The notes beneath the pieces are model-generated. The model was not told where the DNA came from, ran no database searches, and saw only the letters and a program-made list of their open reading frames with translations. A program made the translations under genes and the position numbers. This document shows positions 5,460 to 6,897 of a stretch of DNA of 6,897 nucleotides, in pieces; position 1 is the first letter of the stretch, and each line of letters opens with the position of its first letter. This DNA comes from Actinobacteria bacterium RBG_16_64_13 (GTDB lineage: Bacteria > Actinomycetota > Thermoleophilia > RBG-16-64-13), in contig MELN01000071.1 of assembly GCA_001768675.1 (NCBI GenBank), forward strand, positions 4,231-11,127, read 5' to 3'.

Positions 5460-6897
5460 CTATCCTGCCCTGGCGCCGCACTCCCAGGTCTGAGGACGCA
5501 GCGCTTTGCTGCTGGCAAACCGGTAGGTTCGAGCGCCGGTCGGCGCGGTCTTGGCGTCCGCGGCTTCGCCGCCGGCGGTGAGCGTGGCCCCGTCCTCATC
5601 CACCTCGAGGGTAAGGCGGGCCGTGGGATACCGGGCGCGAAACAGGTTGGCCAGCAACAGCGCTTTCTCCGCGCCGTCGCCGCGCCTGTAATTCCAGACC
5701 TCGTCGGGCTGCGCAAGACGGCCGGCCTCGTCATAGATGGACTCGTCGGCGAGCGACTCGATGATTGCTACCAGCCCGGCGTCGTCGAGGCCGGCCGAGG
5801 CCGCGATCGAGACGGGGCAGCGCTCGAGGGCCGCCTTGAGGAAGGGCGCCGGTTCGGTGCGGTTGAGATCGCGGTAGGCATAGAAAGCCAGGTCGGCCAG
5901 CTCGTTGGCGTCACGGAGGGACTCGAGGCGCGCGACCACGTCCGCGCGCTCCATGCTCACGTCCAGGCCGAGCGGAGGTTGCTCACGCTCGTAGGTCTTC
6001 GAGGCGGCCTCCGGCAGCCGCGGGTCGGTCCAGCAGAAATGGCGCAACTCCACGATGGCCTCCTGGGCCTTGACGCAAGACGGAGCCACCTGGTCGACGA
6101 GGAGGGCGAACCCCCCGGGCGTGCGGATGTCCACCTTGCGTTGTTTGACCAGGACCTCGAGATCGTCAAGAACGATCCGATCCGGCAGGGGGCGCGACTC
6201 GAAGTCTTCGCCGGCCACCTCCATCATCAATCGGTCCCGGGTCTCGTCGTTGAAGCGGAACGGGCAAGACAACTCGTAGGCGAGCAGCTTTTCCACGGCG
6301 ATGTAGCGATCTACGCCGAAGTTGCGCCAGCGTACTTGGAAGCACTCCTGCAGATACGAGCTGTGGCGAACGAAGTTCCCCAGGACCTCGGGGGTGAGAG
6401 ACGTCTGCAAGAAACGGCGCAGCTTTCCGGAGAAACTCTTGTAGGCTTCCGGGTCGATGGTCGCCTTGGGGAACAGGGTATGGATGTAACCGCTCTCGTG
6501 CGCCACCACGGTGACGCGCTCGTTCTCAAGCGCTCTCCGCGCCTGAGCAGAGATCGCGCTTCCGTTGAACCACATGTTCTTGGTCACAAGCCGGCGGTTG
6601 TTGGTGAGGACCCCGTGGCCTGTGTCGATGAAGTTCTGCGAATGAAGAGGCGTGGCCATAAGGAAGATCTCGCTGAGTGGAATGCGCCCGACTACGAAGA
6701 GTGCGGACGCATAAAGGGCGGCCAAGGAGACGCATTCTCCAGCCCCGCAGGTGTATGCGGGCTTGTGACGGAAGGCGTCCATAGCCTCCACGGTCTCGGT
6801 CTTCCAATAGGGGATCACGTTTCCCTCGTACTTGTCGAGACCGAAGTGGGTGCGGATGTCGATGTCGAAGTAGTACTTGTCGCCTTCGTAACCGAAC
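5460..6897 (-). CDS. Transglutaminase-like protein, 5' end outside the window
   Basis: The frame is open to the right edge; 478 residues are readable down to the TAG at 5460-5462. The ORF could be opened at GTG 6816-6818, but in-frame sequence continues upstream (e.g. KYYFDIDIRTHFGLDKYEGN), so this GTG is probably internal. Near the visible N-terminus, CGAGECVSLAALYASAL contains the likely nucleophile Cys (codon 6732-6734). PLHSQNFID follows, with His (6642-6644) and a nearby Asp (6624-6626), giving an order and spacing like the Cys-His-Asp triad of transglutaminase/papain-like folds. The middle (about 6460-5950) is mixed alpha/beta without a family I recognise. Near the C-terminus, RRGDGAEKALLLANLFRARY (plus 5684-5625) repeats the 'GxCxxxALLLAxLLRAxG' nucleophile-helix pattern, but Gly (5673-5675) replaces the Cys and no His follows. 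No signal peptide can be judged because the start is missing. It could be a peptidase, an amidase or a non-catalytic binding protein; substrate unknown. Confidence 0.65.
   Translation of the reverse strand, partial: FGYEGDKYYFDIDIRTHFGLDKYEGNVIPYWKTETVEAMDAFRHKPAYTCGAGECVSLAALYASALFVVGRIPLSEIFLMATPLHSQNFIDTGHGVLTNNRRLVTKNMWFNGSAISAQARRALENERVTVVAHESGYIHTLFPKATIDPEAYKSFSGKLRRFLQTSLTPEVLGNFVRHSSYLQECFQVRWRNFGVDRYIAVEKLLAYELSCPFRFNDETRDRLMMEVAGEDFESRPLPDRIVLDDLEVLVKQRKVDIRTPGGFALLVDQVAPSCVKAQEAIVELRHFCWTDPRLPEAASKTYEREQPPLGLDVSMERADVVARLESLRDANELADLAFYAYRDLNRTEPAPFLKAALERCPVSIAASAGLDDAGLVAIIESLADESIYDEAGRLAQPDEVWNYRRGDGAEKALLLANLFRARYPTARLTLEVDEDGATLTAGGEAADAKTAPTGARTYRFASSKALRPQTWECGARAG

Noticed and set aside
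6816..6818. GTG as the start of the transglutaminase-like gene
   Set aside because: The frame stays open to the window edge with plausible protein sequence before the GTG, so the true start is most likely outside the window.
1..6897. Mobile element, CRISPR, tRNA or rRNA
   Set aside because: I saw no transposase or integrase motifs, no regularly spaced direct repeats, no tRNA-like cloverleaf ends and no rRNA stretches. Coding density is high throughout.

Overview
The window is GC-rich bacterial chromosomal DNA with long ORFs, tight gene spacing and strong Shine-Dalgarno sequences. It looks like a core or housekeeping neighbourhood, not a mobile region. I see no tRNA, rRNA, CRISPR array, transposase or phage gene. 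The phylum cannot be fixed from this sequence. The bacterial-type glmM and the GC content fit many lineages, including poorly cultured high-GC phyla.

Layout from left to right. (1) Positions 1-1700, minus strand: a probable two-gene operon. A MaoC/hotdog acyl dehydratase of 488 residues is followed after 6 nt by the first 75 residues of a cation diffusion facilitator (CDF) transporter, which runs off the left edge. (2) Positions 1701-1882: a divergent intergenic region with promoter-like elements on both strands. (3) Positions 1883-5400, plus strand: a tight three-gene cassette. It encodes a left-handed beta-helix (hexapeptide) protein resembling the acetyltransferase half of GlmU, the phosphoglucosamine mutase GlmM, and a protein with an N-terminal winged-helix-like region and a nucleotidyltransferase-fold core. 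(4) Positions 5401-5459: a short convergent gap with a perfect 14-bp GC palindrome. (5) Positions 5460-6897, minus strand: the 3' part of a transglutaminase-like gene that enters from the right edge. It has an intact Cys/His/Asp-like core and a second, apparently degenerate, copy of the core motif near its C-terminus.

How the genes fit together. GlmM makes glucosamine-1-phosphate, and the beta-helix protein is placed to act on the next step toward UDP-GlcNAc, since it retains GlmU-like acetyltransferase motifs but has no uridyltransferase domain. The third gene is translationally close to glmM (2 nt gap). It could be a regulator or modifier linked to amino-sugar or envelope metabolism, but its target is unknown. 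The dehydratase/CDF pair and the transglutaminase-like gene have no evident functional link to the cassette.

The most interesting unit is the beta-helix / glmM / winged-helix-nucleotidyltransferase cassette, because its third member does not belong to the textbook pathway.
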